A stretch of 64,000 nucleotides of DNA from Paraescarpia echinospica (GCA_020002185.1 CM034531.1:48742715-48806714), one strand, 5' to 3'. Positions 23,206 to 34,787 are shown, counted from the first letter of the stretch. The notes: generated by a model not told the origin, from the sequence alone. Made by a program: numbers and translations.

Positions 23206-24286
23206 ATGGCCATTCCTACAAACGCAGGCCCAGTTACGTTTAATGAGGCTTTCCTCTCCTACCTAGGAGGTACTCAAAACAACCTGTGTAATGTTTTAGA
23301 TACAAATGATGATAATAACGAACCACAAGTAATACACTGCTCTTCTTATTATGACATTGATAAATTCGCCAACCTGGCAAATAAAACCACTAACAGTTTT
23401 ACTATTTTAAGCTCAAACATTCAGTCTATAAATACAAAATTTAATTTAATTGAAATATTCATAGTACGTACGTAGTAATAATTTTAAATTTAGTGTAATA
23501 TGTTTACAAGAGACGTGGAAACTGATAATGATGATTTCTCTCAATTTTATTTAGATGGATATGATTGTATAACACAGGGGAAAAATATAGTGACAAAGGA
23601 GGGTTATTAATATATGTAGATGATGAATATAAATCTGAAATAAAAATGAATCTAAATATGTACGATAATTGGGAAGGGTTAATAATTAAAGTAACTGGAA
23701 ATGGTTTATCAAAGACAATGACCATCGGAAATATATATAGACCCCCATGGTCATGTAACGAAAATATTACACAATTTACTTATGAATTTTCATCAGTTTT
23801 ATCATCTCTGGAAAACAGCAATAATAATAATAATCTCATTATAGCAGGGGATTTTAATATAAATTTACTTAAAATAAATGAAAACAGAATATACAGTGAT
23901 TTTGTGATACCTTAACATCTCATAGTCTTTACCCCCAAATTACGTTTCCAACTTGTTTCACTTCAACAAACGGAACACTAATAGATAACTTTTTTGCTCA
24001 CTAAATCAATTTATATTAGAAAGTACTGCTGGGATTTTCACAAACACTTTCTCGGACCATCAACCTTATTTTCTAATTACAGACACTATTCCTAACGCTT
24101 AACTCCCTAATAAATTTGTAAAAATTAATATACAAAGTGTTGAAGCCATGCAGAAAGTTAATATTTAAATTGGTTCTTATAAATTATACAACAAATTACA
24201 TAAAAAACAAAATGAAGATCCCAACCTAAATTACGATATAATGCATGAAGAAATCATGCGCGCTAAAAGTAAGTACATGCCTATTA
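23206..24286 (+). pseudogene. LINE B ORF2 endonuclease part
   Basis: Frame 1: L-S-S-N-I-Q-S-I-N (around 23408-23440) is the first endonuclease motif, then C-L-Q-E-T-W near 23500, with a stop at 23473-23475 between. After a shift to frame 3: G-G-L-L-I-Y, I-Y-R-P-P near 23735 and G-D-F-N-I-N near 23850. The frame ends at 23913-23915. These are the Mg-binding and catalytic blocks of the APE-type LINE endonuclease. Sequence on to 24280 still reads like the linker, then is cut by the Penelope fragment. Confidence 0.7.
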
Positions 24287-24880
24287 AAATAATGAAATTA
24301 TTGTCTCACACCTGTTCATAAGGGTTCTGACAACTCCCAACTTCTGATGTTTGGGGTGGTGGGATGCAAAATTCAGGTATTGGTCAGTGTGCGTCTTCTT
24401 CCTGTACACTGTGGACTTCACGCTGCCATCTTCCTTTCTGGTGAACTTTGCATCCAAGAAGGGCATGCTGTTGTTCTCTTCGTCTTCCCGCGTGAAAATG
24501 ATGCTACCTGTGGGGTCTACAGTGTTCATGTGTTGTTGTAATTTCTTTGCCTTTCCTGTGTGTACCAGGCAAATTACATCGTCCACATATCGCTTCCAGT
24601 TTCTCGGTTGGCAATCGACTGGTGCTGTGGCTATGATTTTCTGCTCCAGGTCCTCCATGTACAGGTTCACAACAATGGGGGACACTGGACTGCCCATGGC
24701 TACCCCAAACTTCTGTTGGTAAATTTCTCCTCCAAATCTGAAGTATGTCGTCTCCAAGACAAATTTCAACAACTCCATGATGTCATCTACGTTTATATTT
24801 GTTCTCTTCTTTAGTGTCTTGTCATTCTCTAGTCTTTTTCTGATGACTTTGCAAGCTTCTCTGATTGGGGTCTTCACCCA
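24284..24880 (-). pseudogene. Penelope-like element RT, central fragment
   Basis: A minus-strand 197-codon frame with Penelope-type RT blocks: Q-x-x-G-V-A-M-G-S-P-V-S-P-I-V, N-L-Y-M, R-Y-V-D-D (catalytic, near 24600), and M-P-F-L-D near 24470. The N-terminal palm Asp block and the C-terminal GIY-YIG endonuclease are absent, so it is a fragment of about one third of the protein. It has no internal stop. Lies antisense to LINE B. Confidence 0.85.
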
Positions 24881-24940
24881 TCAACAGAGACGAGGGCAAT
24901 TACGAACTGCCTCACGTGTACGATGACGTCATTCAGCGTC

Positions 24941-24990
24941 ATAGGTACTGATGAAGTCGGCGTGACACGTCAACGAAAGCCTCTACCAGG
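24941..24990 (+). ncRNA. Hammerhead-ribozyme-like motif beside the Penelope fragment
   Basis: CTGATGA (24948-24954) and GAAA (24975-24978) bracket a segment that folds as helix II (GTCGGCG with CGTCAAC, one mismatch and one G-U pair, loop TGACA). Penelope-like elements are known to carry small type I hammerheads in their terminal repeats. Against it: an extra A follows CTGATGA and helices I and III are weak, so it is probably decayed or partial. It is on the strand opposite to the RT fragment. Confidence 0.35.
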
Positions 24991-25019
24991 TAATTTAACA
25001 TGATTCTTGGATATGAAAA

Positions 25020-26505
25020 ATGAAAGTTTCTAATTTGAAAACGAACTATCCTGAAGAATGTTCACTAAACTAACCCTAGTAATTAACCAAGTTATTAATA
25101 CTGGCATATTTCCTGATAAACTAAAAATTGCAAAAGTAGTTCAAATTTGCAAAAAGGATGACCCAACTGTAATAACAAATTACAGGCCAATTTCTCTCCT
25201 TCCAACTATTTCTAAAGTACTAGAGAAAATAATCCATAATCAGATATCCACTAATTTTATTTATTCCTAGTTATTTTTTGATAATCAGTACGGATTTAGA
25301 CCTAACCATTCAACAGATTATGCATCACTCGAACTAGTAGATAGAATAATTACTCAAATGAACAAAAAACAATTACCAATCAGTATTTTTCTTGACCTTT
25401 CCAAGGCTTTTGACACTACTGACCATTCGATATTATTAAACAAGTTAAGATATTATGGCATAGATGGCAATACTCTTCTTTTATTCGAAAGCTATTTACG
25501 CAACCGGAAACAGTATACCGAATTTGAAGATACCACATCTGATACTTTACCTATAAAAGTAGGTGTGCCATAAGGGTCCATCCTTGGACCACCGTTATTT
25601 ACTATAAAAATAAATAATTTTTCAACAGCAAGCCAAATGTTTAAATTTATAATGTATGCTGATACCACTTTATTTAGCACAATTGAAACTTTTAGTGATA
25701 AAGCACACAATAGAAATATAGAATCTGTAATAAATGAAGATGTCCTCAAAATAATTGAGTGGCTTAATATTAATAAGTTGTCACTAAATAAAAGTAAAAC
25801 TAAATATATGACCTTCCAAATGCCAAACAAATCAACGTAGAGCTTATTTCTCAAAATTGATAATATAAATATTGAGAGAGTGGAAGAATTTAACTTCTTA
25901 GGTTTAACTCTAGATACTAACTTAAATTGGAAAAAAAACCACTGAAAAAATATCAAATAAATGTTCCAAAACTATAGGAATATTAAATAGATTAAAACAT
26001 GTGTTACCTTCAGAAACAAACATTATTTTATATAATACACTGCTACTTCTATCTCATATTAATTATTGTATTATGACATGGGGATACCAAGGAAACAAAT
26101 TAACGAAAATTCAAAAGAAAGCGGTGCGACCCAATTATAACATTAAGTAAATACAATTCACATTCAGAACCATGTTTTAAACAACTCAACATACTAAAAG
26201 TAGAAGACTTGCTAAATTTACAAGAAGTAAAATTTTATTACAAATACAAACATCAAATTTTACCCGTTTACTTATTAAATTGGCAGTTAACCCCAAATAC
26301 CAGCACACACAAATATGACACTCGAAGAGCAACTGAACTACACACCTTCAGAACTAAACATGAATTTGCAAAAAAGTGTCTTAAATATAACTTACCACAT
26401 GTTATAAATAATATCCCTGATTTTGTGAAAGATAAGATAGTGACACATAGTTTGAAAGGATTCTCAAGTTCTCTCGAAAATACAACGTCACGGGCAATAT
26501 ACTAA
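25020..26505 (+). pseudogene. LINE B ORF2 reverse transcriptase part
   Basis: Frame 2 with stops at 25268-25270 and 25571-25573: N-Y-R-P-I-S-L-L-P near 25180, F-L-D-L-S-K-A-F-D near 25390, then G-V-P and a stop where P-Q-G is expected, G-S-I-L-G-P-P-L-F, and the catalytic box Y-A-D-T near 25660 (normally Y-A-D-D). Frame 1 from 26209 holds the C terminus with Y-D-T-R-R, H-E-F-A-K-K-C and L-x-H-V-I-N-N, a tail typical of Jockey/CR1-related elements. The stretch joining endonuclease to RT seems to be missing around the Penelope insertion. Confidence 0.75.
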
Positions 26506-27021
26506 ATTGCTATATATGCCAATTAAATTAATAAATGAGAAACACAGTTAATAAAAATGCATCTTTTAAATTTGTATAGTCGCATACATGCGTACACGCG
26601 AACTCAACACATTACAAGGCACAATACATCAACAAAACAACCATCATACACATTATGCAAGAGAAGACAATTACATTTCTTTTTTTAATGGTTGACATAA
26701 TCATTATATTTTGTTATATAAATCCTAGGATTAGATACACTAAAATATATTTTTTTGGGTGGCTCCTATGATAGCGATCAGTTTTGATCTTAATAGGAGT
26801 CTCCCATCCCACAGCAACTTTTTTCATTTTGTTACAAAATGTATACTATATTCTGTTGACTGCATATTTTCAGTTGTATTATACATTTCACATTTCAATA
26901 TTACTGTATATGCCGGTATGTGTGTATATGTATGTAATACGTGTATGAGTGTATATAATTATACATAATTTGTATTGTTGTAATGCTGTTGGGAAAATAA
27001 AATCATCCTTATCCTTATCCT

Positions 27022-27430
27022 GGTTGTGTGTACGAGGATATTCTGGAGATGGTAAACTTACCAACGCTGCATGATAGACGCAATTAATTATGTAAAACGT
27101 ATTTCGCTAGAATGAAGCGTAGTGACCACAAGCTGAATACGCTACTACCAAATACTCGAAATGTGCCGTATACACTAAGATCATTCAATGAGTTACCCGT
27201 CCCAATGGCGAACACAAATCGCTACAAAACCTCATTAATTCCACGGTGTTTAGTACACTGCCATAACACTTAATGATTTTAGTGTATGTCTCAACAGTCA
27301 ATTTTAATATTTAAACTATATGATTTAATTTTAGTGTATTTAAAGTATCTTATTTTTTAATGAAAGATAGTAATGCAATGTACACGTTTTAATATAAAGC
27401 GCCTCATACGGAGTTAGATGCGTCACGGGG
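27022..27430 (+). mobile_element. LINE A, 3' part after LINE B
   Basis: Picks up the LINE A ORF2 C terminus where it stopped at 20945: Y-E-D-I-L-E, N-L-P-T-L-H-D-R-R, then a stop. A 53-codon frame (27112-27273) has R-S-D-H-K-L-N, L-L-P-N-T-R and T-S-L-I-P-R-C-L. Those are the last conserved blocks of CR1/L2-type ORF2. The 3' UTR runs to about 27430. Confidence 0.75.
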
Positions 27431-27450
27431 CGATTTTGTGTAATTTACAT

Positions 27451-28276
27451 AAAGGGAATAACAACACCTATTGCTTGAATTCATGTTATATTACATCCTG
27501 CTATCTATTTCCACGTCCACCAAGCAAAAAAATCAGTGAATTAGAAATTCCACATTTAATGCTGTGCATCCGGACATTTTCGAATATGCATATTTTTGGC
27601 GCGCTTTTCGGGATGCCGAGATGTGACCCACACTCGCATCAGGCCGACCCTTTCCATGCATTCAGAGCATATAGTATAGCGTTTGGGTCGAAACGAGCGT
27701 CAGAATGAGTTATTGTGCAATATTCCGATGAAATACAAACACTAGTCATCATAGAGGAACAGGCAGTTATCTTACGGTTCCACATGAATCCAATTTTATT
27801 CAAAACAATGAATGCGAATGGGCCTACAAGTCGACTAGGCTTCGCCGAGCTTGGGCTCGTTTTCAGAATAATTATATCGAATGCAACCAACGAGAGATAA
27901 TCTACACCAATAAACATACATAGCAAACATATATTTTATCCAGCTATAGAAAGTAACGTGTATAATCTCATAATATCACTAGAATATTACTTGGCATTTA
28001 TTTTGCAATCGGGCGACGCTGGTTCAATCCCGACACCAAACTATTGATTTTCTTTACACTTTTTTTGGTTTATGTTTTCACGAAGTAATATAAACCAAAT
28101 CATTTTGTATACTATGATGCACTGTTTCTAAATAGTGTTTTTATTTTTGTAGTATTTATTTATTCGCCAGACAAATTAAAATATGGTAATTATATATCAC
28201 GATGTTTCTAAATTTTATTTATCCAGACAGATCACAATTTGTTTTCACATATATAATTACAATATATTACCGTACA

Positions 28277-28307
<31 letters not shown>

Positions 28308-28390
28308 TAATAAATTATATATCCATTACATTTGTTTGGATAAATAAAATTTAGAAACATCGTTATATCATTCCCATATTTTCATTTTTG
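27451..28390. repeat. Repeat family B, copy 2 (reverse orientation)
   Basis: End-block GGGAATAACAACACCTATTG at left, then the conserved ORF-like block in reverse (27639-27926) and a damaged tRNA-like module on the + strand. Its A box is deleted and the B box GGTTCAATCC remains at 28021-28030. An AT-rich spacer matching copy 1 in reverse complement follows, with an (AT)n run at 28278-28303. About 60 bases at 28340-28388 repeat part of the spacer in inverted orientation. Confidence 0.65.
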
Positions 28391-28397
28391 TTCACAG

Positions 28398-28546
28398 ACA
28401 CTGCTATCTGTACACAATGCTTTGAGGACATTCATTCTCCTACCACTGTGGAGGTCATGAAATCCATGCATCAAGGAATTGCTAGGATTAATCTAGCTCT
28501 TAGTCGAAGCTCAGGAATGTTGTTTCTTCAAGTGCGCATAAGTTGA
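28398..28546 (+). CDS. Possible terminal exon, unknown protein
   Basis: A strong acceptor (polypyrimidine tract, TTCACAG ending at 28397) leads into 48 open codons ending at TGA 28544-28546. The peptide includes C-T-Q-C and a helix-like M-K-S-M-H-Q-G-I-A-R segment and looks protein-like, but I do not recognise it and no upstream exon is identified. Could also be a transposon exon. Confidence 0.3.
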
Positions 28547-29980
28547 TTTCATAACATAAATAAATATTTATATTAATTAATTCAAAACATAATAGTTAAG
28601 TGTTTTACAGTGGTATCATCAATTTTTTAATTGAAACATGACCATCATAACAATAACTGCTAGCATAATTTCCATCCCTTTTCGTTTAATTGATAGTTAT
28701 GCACTGTCAGTCTATAATTTTTGTTTAATTCAACACATTATTATTAACATCAATATGTTATTTCCAACACAACGAGATTGTAACATGGTGTTCGTTAGGC
28801 ATAGCCAAATCTTCATGAATTACATATATCACTATACAAATAAGATACTTTGTGGAATGAATGGATCTAGCAAGTTGATTGTGTTAATTCTAGCAATGTG
28901 AACATGTTTAGAAATATAATTGATAAATATCTGATGGGGCGGCTTATACGTAGGTGAAAATCGTTGGATTCTCGATAAGTTTCCCAGTTCACATGCCATC
29001 TCTGGCGTGTAGATTTTCATGGGAATCTTGTTAAATAAGTTGTGTAGAAACCAAGCCCACCTCGATGTCACCGTTAAATATTATAATAGGCCTAAATATT
29101 TGTCTACATTTTAAGCCTCAGTGTGCCTTTTTTACCAATCAACATAGTTTCAAACATGTGCTATTATAAAATACGAAACATCTGTTGCGTTCTATGCCAC
29201 CTTTAAGGCCCAAATAGCGCATCGGTATATGTCAGTCTGCTCCGCTGCGGCAGTGGGTTAGCGCGCATCGCGTGTGAAAAGAGCGAGAGTGCAAGTTGAT
29301 GCAAGCACGAATGCAAATTGGACCTTCTGAATCAGTATTGATATAAAAAAATGTGTGGCTATAAACCGAATTGGAAATGGATCAGAAATCTATCATATAA
29401 ACCAAAGTTTACAAAAAAAGTTTCGCTTTTGGGAACTTTTACGTTTGAAACGACGGTGGCGAACATGCCGCGCATCACTGACACCGGCGAACCCGTAGCT
29501 GCCGTAAGCATTAACCAGTTCCACAAAACTCCCACATATTAATATGTGGCTATATTCCACGATTTCTAACATTTCTGCTTTTAAGCTTAATCTATGACTG
29601 CTTTAATTTATGAAATAACGTCGCTACGCCGACATTGCTGCTGAGCGGTTCACCAGGGGCGCCCGTCTACGAAAAACACACTGGCAGACTATATCGGGAA
29701 TAACAAATAACGCCAAGAATTGTGGGAAGCAAATTCAGAGTCCTGACTGACACGAACCAGAAACTCGGGACACGAACTGTATCATTTATGAGCGAAAAAA
29801 GGCCGCGCTGTTTTGTTCCGATATGCAGTAATCATCAAATATGCGCAGCACAGTTTGTGGAACTTATAGACGTTGTACAGCACAATCTGTAACGCAAAGG
29901 CACTCGAAAGAAAGCTTCGACAAACGTGTGTGACATCGATGAAATAAAGAGAAAGTACCACAATATGTAGCATCGAGGTA
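28547..29980. other. Non-coding stretch, no supported gene
   Basis: AT-rich to 29200, then more balanced. Short open frames on both strands (for example 29351-29542 +, 28832-29071 -) have no recognised features. GCAGTGGGTTAGCGCGC near 29250 resembles an A box but has no B box partner. Confidence 0.4.
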
Positions 29981-29981
29981 T

Positions 29982-30003
29982 ACACACGCACACACACACG
30001 CAC

Positions 30004-30051
<48 letters not shown>
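29982..30051 (+). repeat. (CA)n microsatellite
   Basis: About 70 bases of CA repeats with several CG interruptions in the first half and a pure run in the second. Confidence 0.95.
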
Positions 30052-30054
<3 letters not shown>

Positions 30055-30284
30055 AGAGGCTGACCCAGTCATTTGAGGGGAGGCCGGGCATTCAAGGCAT
30101 TGATGGAGGCATTGATACTGATGGTAAGCAATGTTCCAAACAGTATGATTGGATTTAGGCAAACAAACTTGTTTACAGAAAATTACTATCTGAACATAAG
30201 TGAATACAAAATGTTGTACAGTTTAACGTCGCATTATGGTCACCTCATTAAATCGGTCTCAAATTATTTCTATGACCTATCAAT

Positions 30285-30527
30285 TAAGGTCACCATGTCC
30301 CAGTCCGAAGGGTTACCATAATACAGTGCAGTCTGGATAAGTTGAACCTCCAGGGACCCATGGAAACATGTCGACTAGTTATCAGAAGTTATATTATTCA
30401 AACCTACGATTTAACATGTTATAGGCCCGGGACACAAAAAAGATTGACGTAACCAAAAAACTATTTGAGTTCGCGCGATGTGGACTGCAGTTAGATTCAA
30501 CTGCATATTTATTCCACATAAGTGTCG
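30285..30527 (+). repeat. Repeat family C, copy 2 (pogo/Tigger-like end)
   Basis: Same order of blocks as 11338-11575: CCAGTCCGAAG, TACAGTGCAGTCTGGATAAG, TTGAACCTCC, ATAGGCCCGGGA and GACTGCAGTTAGATT. A 14-base insertion separates the second and third parts. Confidence 0.55.
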
Positions 30528-31020
30528 TAATCTTTCTGTCAAATCATATTAAGGGGATAGGTGTGTCGATAAACTGTTGTTGCACTACTTACAATAACAC
30601 ATAGAGATGACCATTGATTTTATTAATTTTTTAATGCAAAAACAAACGTGCATTGTGACAAAATGGAACACTGTATATAAATTAAAAAAATTAGCATACG
30701 CAATGTTCAACGTGCACTTAACATGTGAAAGTAAGAATACATAAACATGAACCACATCATGAACATATTCATGTAGGAAGGCCATTGTCGCAATCTCATT
30801 CGGCAGACGTACATCAATATGTATTCAGGCAATCATACAAGGTTATTCAATTACATTTGATCACCATTACTAAGACGCATATTTGCTTCTAAATTATGCA
30901 AATATCGGGGCATAAGTCAGTGTAAATTGTCGAGCCTGCCAACTACACTTTGCAGCGGTCATATGCAGCAGTGAAGCAATATAGACCTATGCTAAAACAT
31001 TTGTTTGTAACTTCTTTTAG

Positions 31021-31091
31021 AGCAATACAACAACAGCAGCTGTTCCTTTTCAAACAAAGAAAACGTGTAAGCCGTAACCGTGACACCAGCG
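31021..31091 (+). CDS. Possible internal exon, basic peptide
   Basis: The acceptor TTCTTTTAG ends at 31020 and the donor G|GTGAGT starts at 31092. One frame reads Q-Q-Q-Q-L-F-L-F-K-Q-R-K-R then S-R-N-R-D. Not recognised. It lies 490 bases before the Harbinger remnant but does not match its transposase. Confidence 0.25.
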
Positions 31092-31580
31092 GTGAGTAAT
31101 TCACCTGTTTCACCATATTTATGATTTTTCATGTTGAACACAATGCATAGAAAAGCTAACAATTCTGGAGTAATACCGGAAAAATACTATGTTTATGCAT
31201 GTACTGTAATAATAAATTGCTGATTCTGCAATCCTCAACCTGAGCAGTTTTTTAAGAAATGTGCAACAATGTGACCTGACATCACTGCTCCATCATTTTG
31301 TCCTGGAACAGCAATGAAAGATATATCATCAGGTGGAGGCTGCTCAACGTCATTAGTAGCAACGTTAATTATGTCACCATGATCAACTGGTTATTCTTTA
31401 CGTGGCATCACAGCACACCTGCAGGCAAACATAATTACATTGTTTACATACATGTGTTACTTGTGGACATGGTATTTCATGTGATGCACTATCTGTATAT
31501 TGCATCTAGCCTATAAGTTACTACATGGTTATAGTTACTGCATTTGGATCACATTATGATGCAACACCATTTTATATAAA

Positions 31581-32557
31581 GGCCGCCCGTGACCAAACAA
31601 CATTGCCAACATGGCACACGGACACCTGTCGGGAAAGTGCTTGGTCGGCGACACGTTGTAAGATCGTGTCGCAACGGTGTGCACGGACACTGCATGGGCG
31701 ATTTTGTAGCGACATGCCGCAGCCCCTACTGCCATCTGATGTTAGCTAGGATTACTACTACAAAAAGTAGTAGAATGGAATATAGTGAGTACCCCGCCGA
31801 CTTTCCGTTGCATAGAACGCCGTTATGTTTCGCCTTTTTCTACACGTCTGTTTGCCACTTTGAGAAAGAAAAAAATTGTAACTACAATTATCGATTTGAT
31901 AACCACAGGAGAAGATGGAGGCAACAAGAGATCTAGCATTATCCATGGTAGTACTGACGTCGCTGTGGCAGCGCAGAAGAAAAGAAAAGGCAAGACAAAA
32001 CCGTAAACGCAAGCAGTGGGTCAAGGCTCATCTGCTCACCCGTGAGCAGCTTGGAGCACATGATAATATTGTACAGTAATACAAGGGCTACAGGAAAATT
32101 ATATAGACGTATACCGTAATTTCTTACCAATGACATCAGAGGTTTTCACGTTCCTACTCGATCTGTTCATACCTGCGATTGAGATGCAAACGACCCGATA
32201 TCGTGCTCCCATCTCCCCCTCTGAACGACTGACCATCACCCTACATTTTTTGGCCACTCGTGCGTGTGTGACGTCAGTGGCCAGGCGACTGCTGATTGGC
32301 TCATGTGTTTTGTCGGTGTTGCGGGGTGCCGCTGACCAAGGACAGACTGACGGACCCTGCATTTGTTGCGTCTTTTGTTACACGGACACCATCGGGGATA
32401 TTCGATTTTGGAATGTCCCTTACTCGCCGACTAAGGCCTTGTCATTTGTCAAAGAACTCAGGACACTGCATTTTCCTTAGTCGGCGACACCTTCCGACAC
32501 CCTGAGACACGATTTGTCGCCGACTAAGCTACACAAATCGGTTGGTGACCGCCGGCC
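31581..32557 (+). mobile_element. Harbinger (PIF) DNA transposon remnant
   Basis: Left end GGCCGCCCGTGACCAA and right end (reverse complement) GGCCGGCGGTCACCAA match at 13 of 16 positions. Further in, TTGGTCGGCGACA and TTAGTCGGCGACA mark a second inverted match. The interior holds the N-terminal half of a Harbinger-type transposase but not the DDE core, so a large internal deletion is likely. A 3-bp target duplication is not evident (flanks AAA and TTA). Confidence 0.6.
31915..32480 (+). pseudogene. Harbinger transposase, N-terminal part
   Basis: ATG at 31915 starts 54 basic codons (R-R-R-K-E-K, R-K-R-K-Q-W-V) to a TAA at 32077-32079. After a shift to frame 3 (from about 32083) the homologous reading continues: Y-R-N-F-L, then S-P-S-E-R-L-T-I-T-L-H-F-L-A-T, the characteristic helix before the DNA-binding part of Harbinger transposases. 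Similarity stops near 32300. The nuclease Asp and Glu residues are absent. Confidence 0.6.
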
Positions 32558-33129
32558 TTAAGTTTTACTAATGTTATTTATGTGAAGAAGAAGTTTGTTA
32601 ATGGCAGTGGGTAAAACACATATTTAATGCTTTCCTTTGCACATATTAATTTATTCTTTGTACATAGAATGTTGTGATTACTAGTGTTACAATAAAAACT
32701 GTATTGCTGTGCAGATATGGAATATATAATTATTTTTTTAGAACAGTTTCTTCTTTACTTGCACATTCAGGGAATGGTAACTCTTTCTGTTAACGTAGTC
32801 GGCCTCGTTGTTGTGTGGTCATTTGAGGCGGATGTGCGTGCCATCGATGCAGCTAAGGACATTCGGGAATCCCACAATTACATGACATGGATTTTTAACA
32901 ATATTGACATTTTCTTTAAGACAGAAATTCCACACATACAATAGGCCCTATATAGATCAATCGTCTTGCAGGTCTGTAAGCTGAGCCACAGCAAGTGTCC
33001 ATTCGCACCTTCCCTGTTTACGCCAAATTTACACTTGATTCAACGAAAATGTTTAAGATAAAAACATTTAAATAAAAACAAATAATAAAAAACATTTTAA
33101 TTACAAAACACCGACAACTCTGGGTATTG
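32558..33129. other. AT-rich stretch, nothing recognised
   Basis: An open frame at 32717-32944 (75 codons) is hydrophobic at its start and has no family features. Confidence 0.4.
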
Positions 33130-33195
33130 ATCCGGCAATCGTAAGATTGATGATCAAATGTTCTACCGCCGAGCTAATATATCTTACCTTTACAC
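33130..33195 (-). other. Decayed tRNA-like sequence
   Basis: On the minus strand TAGCTCGGCGGTAGAAC (A box and D arm) is followed by GGATCAATACCC (B-box-like) at tRNA-like spacing. The acceptor stem does not pair. Probably a tRNA-derived SINE head or tRNA pseudogene. Confidence 0.4.
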
Positions 33196-33389
33196 TTGGC
33201 TTAAACCATTAACCGTAAATTGCAATATATCTGTGTACCGTGTCTACCATGCATGCTGCAGATTGTAATGAAACGTAAATAATATTTATCTAGCAGATGG
33301 CGGCATTCTCACATCAGATATTGCCGTCTCCTGGGATACTACCGGGGGTTTGGGATAACTCCGTTTTATGTTGTTGCTTACATGCAATT

Positions 33390-33833
33390 CTGGCGAATGC
33401 TTTCTTTGCATCGCGTGCACGCTGGCCAGTGGGGAAACGAATAAATTGCCTGGATGCGGCACATATCAATCTGGATACTCTTCTGATGCAGCGACCTGCG
33501 GTCGATCGCGAAATTTCCATCGCGTCGACGATGATAGTGTGAATGGCCCCTGTGGCCAAAAACGCACGCATACCAACAATTGTAACAACGCTGGCAGAGG
33601 GTTGTTGCGCTGCGTCTCGGTAGCTATGTTCGGAATTATTTCTAGTATGTACAAATTTGTGCCTGGATGAAAACGGTATTTTTAAATACTTCATCCTCTG
33701 GTAATTCCTCTAAAGGGTTTGACCTATCTTTGAGATAACGTGGACGCCTAAAATTACCATCTCGAATCTGCCTATGAAATTGTCGAAGGTGAGCAGCCAA
33801 GATTTTTGATTGTCTGAGTACGGTGTTGAGCAT
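33390..33833 (-). pseudogene. Second Harbinger transposase fragment
   Basis: Reading leftward from 33833: an N terminus with N-P-L-E-E-L-P-E-D-E-V-F, then in another frame L-L-Q-L-L-V-C-V-R-F, then in the 33314-33694 frame I-S-R-S-T-A-G-R-C-I-R-R-V-S-R, F-P-T-G-Q-R-A-R-D-A-K-K-A-F-A. These are consecutive blocks of a Harbinger transposase of a different subfamily from the one at 31915. At least two frameshifts; similarity ends just before the first catalytic Asp (the G-A-I-D-G block). Confidence 0.65.
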
Positions 33834-34074
33834 GCTTTATAGCATATTCAGGATTTATACATTTCATGCTCAAGTCTGATGATTTCATACTCAGACAGTT
33901 TTATGACCTCCGTGAGTATGATGTGAAAGCGATTGAGGCTTGAGCATGAAATTCTGAGCACCTTGCACTGAGTACGGCTTTATAACCTCGGGCCCTATTC
34001 ACAGAAGATGGGATTTTTTTTAATGCATTATTATAACACACATATATATATGCCAACATATAGTTTCTGAAATG

Positions 34075-34200
34075 GGCAAAATTGTAACACAAGTCAAGGT
34101 GGAAATGCCCAGCTACAAAAAATAAATTCACATGAAAACGCTCAATGATAGGCTGCTGAAGGACACCTCCCACAACTTGATGTGATCGAAGTAAGAAGCC
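34075..34200 (+). repeat. Repeat family D, third copy
   Basis: GAAAACGCTCAATGATAGG, then CATCCCAC-like and GATGTGATCGAAGT segments correspond to 16203-16280. Non-coding. Confidence 0.4.
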
Positions 34201-34314
34201 ATTGTAAGTTCTGAAGATGACTTGATCAAGAGATTACGTCAGGAATGTGTAGAAAAGGATGTAAAACATCATGAAGAATTCAATAAATTGAATCATGAGA
34301 AACCACTGTCAACT

Positions 34315-34350
34315 CAGCGGTTCTTAACTTTTTAATTGACATTGCGACCC
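34315..34350 (+). repeat. hAT-like left terminal end
   Basis: CAGCGGTTCTTAACTTTTT followed by GCGACCCAG closely resembles the terminal repeat and subterminal GCGACCC of many hAT transposons. See the candidate right end near 41284. Confidence 0.45.
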
Positions 34351-34787
34351 AGTTATAAAATAAATAATGATAAAATAAATAAACAAAACATAAATGAATA
34401 CTGAAAAAACTTATTAAACTTGCTTTATTGAACATGGAAGAATCACCTAATCAGCACCATTGATCGCTTTTTCGACGTAGAAAGAGGACACACCTTGCAA
34501 ATCGAAACAAAGAAGGCTGACAAAGTCGGGAAGATCATACGATAATATATGTCGACACCGTTTGTAGTATTGTACCATTTCTGCTATTTCTGGATGTTTA
34601 ATCTACTTTCCTGAGGTTTAATTTTATAAATGAGGAAGGTCAAGCCAGTAGATAGACATATTGTTAACCAACCGCCTTAGTTACGTAATTACAGCAACTC
34701 GGTTGCAGATGCGCTCAGTGAAGCGTGGTATTCTGTTGCTAGTGTTTCTAGGCAAGCAGGTGGTTTCACTGTAATCGTAGAGAGGGT

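Larger units (their letters stand above)
20946..27021 (+). mobile_element. LINE B, inserted into LINE A, itself carrying a Penelope fragment
   Basis: Starts with a short leader containing AAGATGGCC, followed by an L1-type ORF1 (21062-21758). A 1.4-kb spacer with 88-bp tandem repeats follows, then an ORF2 endonuclease (23206 on), a Penelope-like insertion (24287 to about 25000), RT (25020-26505) and a 3' UTR. The 3' end is a short simple repeat (CCTTATCCTTATCC) at about 27004-27021, after which LINE A resumes. Insertion seems full length; a clear target duplication was not found. Confidence 0.7.

Noticed and set aside
22779..23243. 154-codon hydrophobic ORF
   Set aside because: Made of AT-rich codons in the spacer of LINE B; no membrane-protein family seen and low complexity explains the open frame.
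29230..29300. tRNA gene
   Set aside because: Only an A-box-like string; no B box and no cloverleaf.
29782..30162. Minus-strand ORF rich in Cys and Val
   Set aside because: Translation of the (CA)n microsatellite.
32717..32944. 75-codon ORF with hydrophobic start
   Set aside because: No homologous pattern, no splice context, AT-rich.
33990..34015. GGGCCCTATTCACAG as a Harbinger terminal repeat
   Set aside because: It points away from the transposase fragment at 33390-33833 and no partner end was found.
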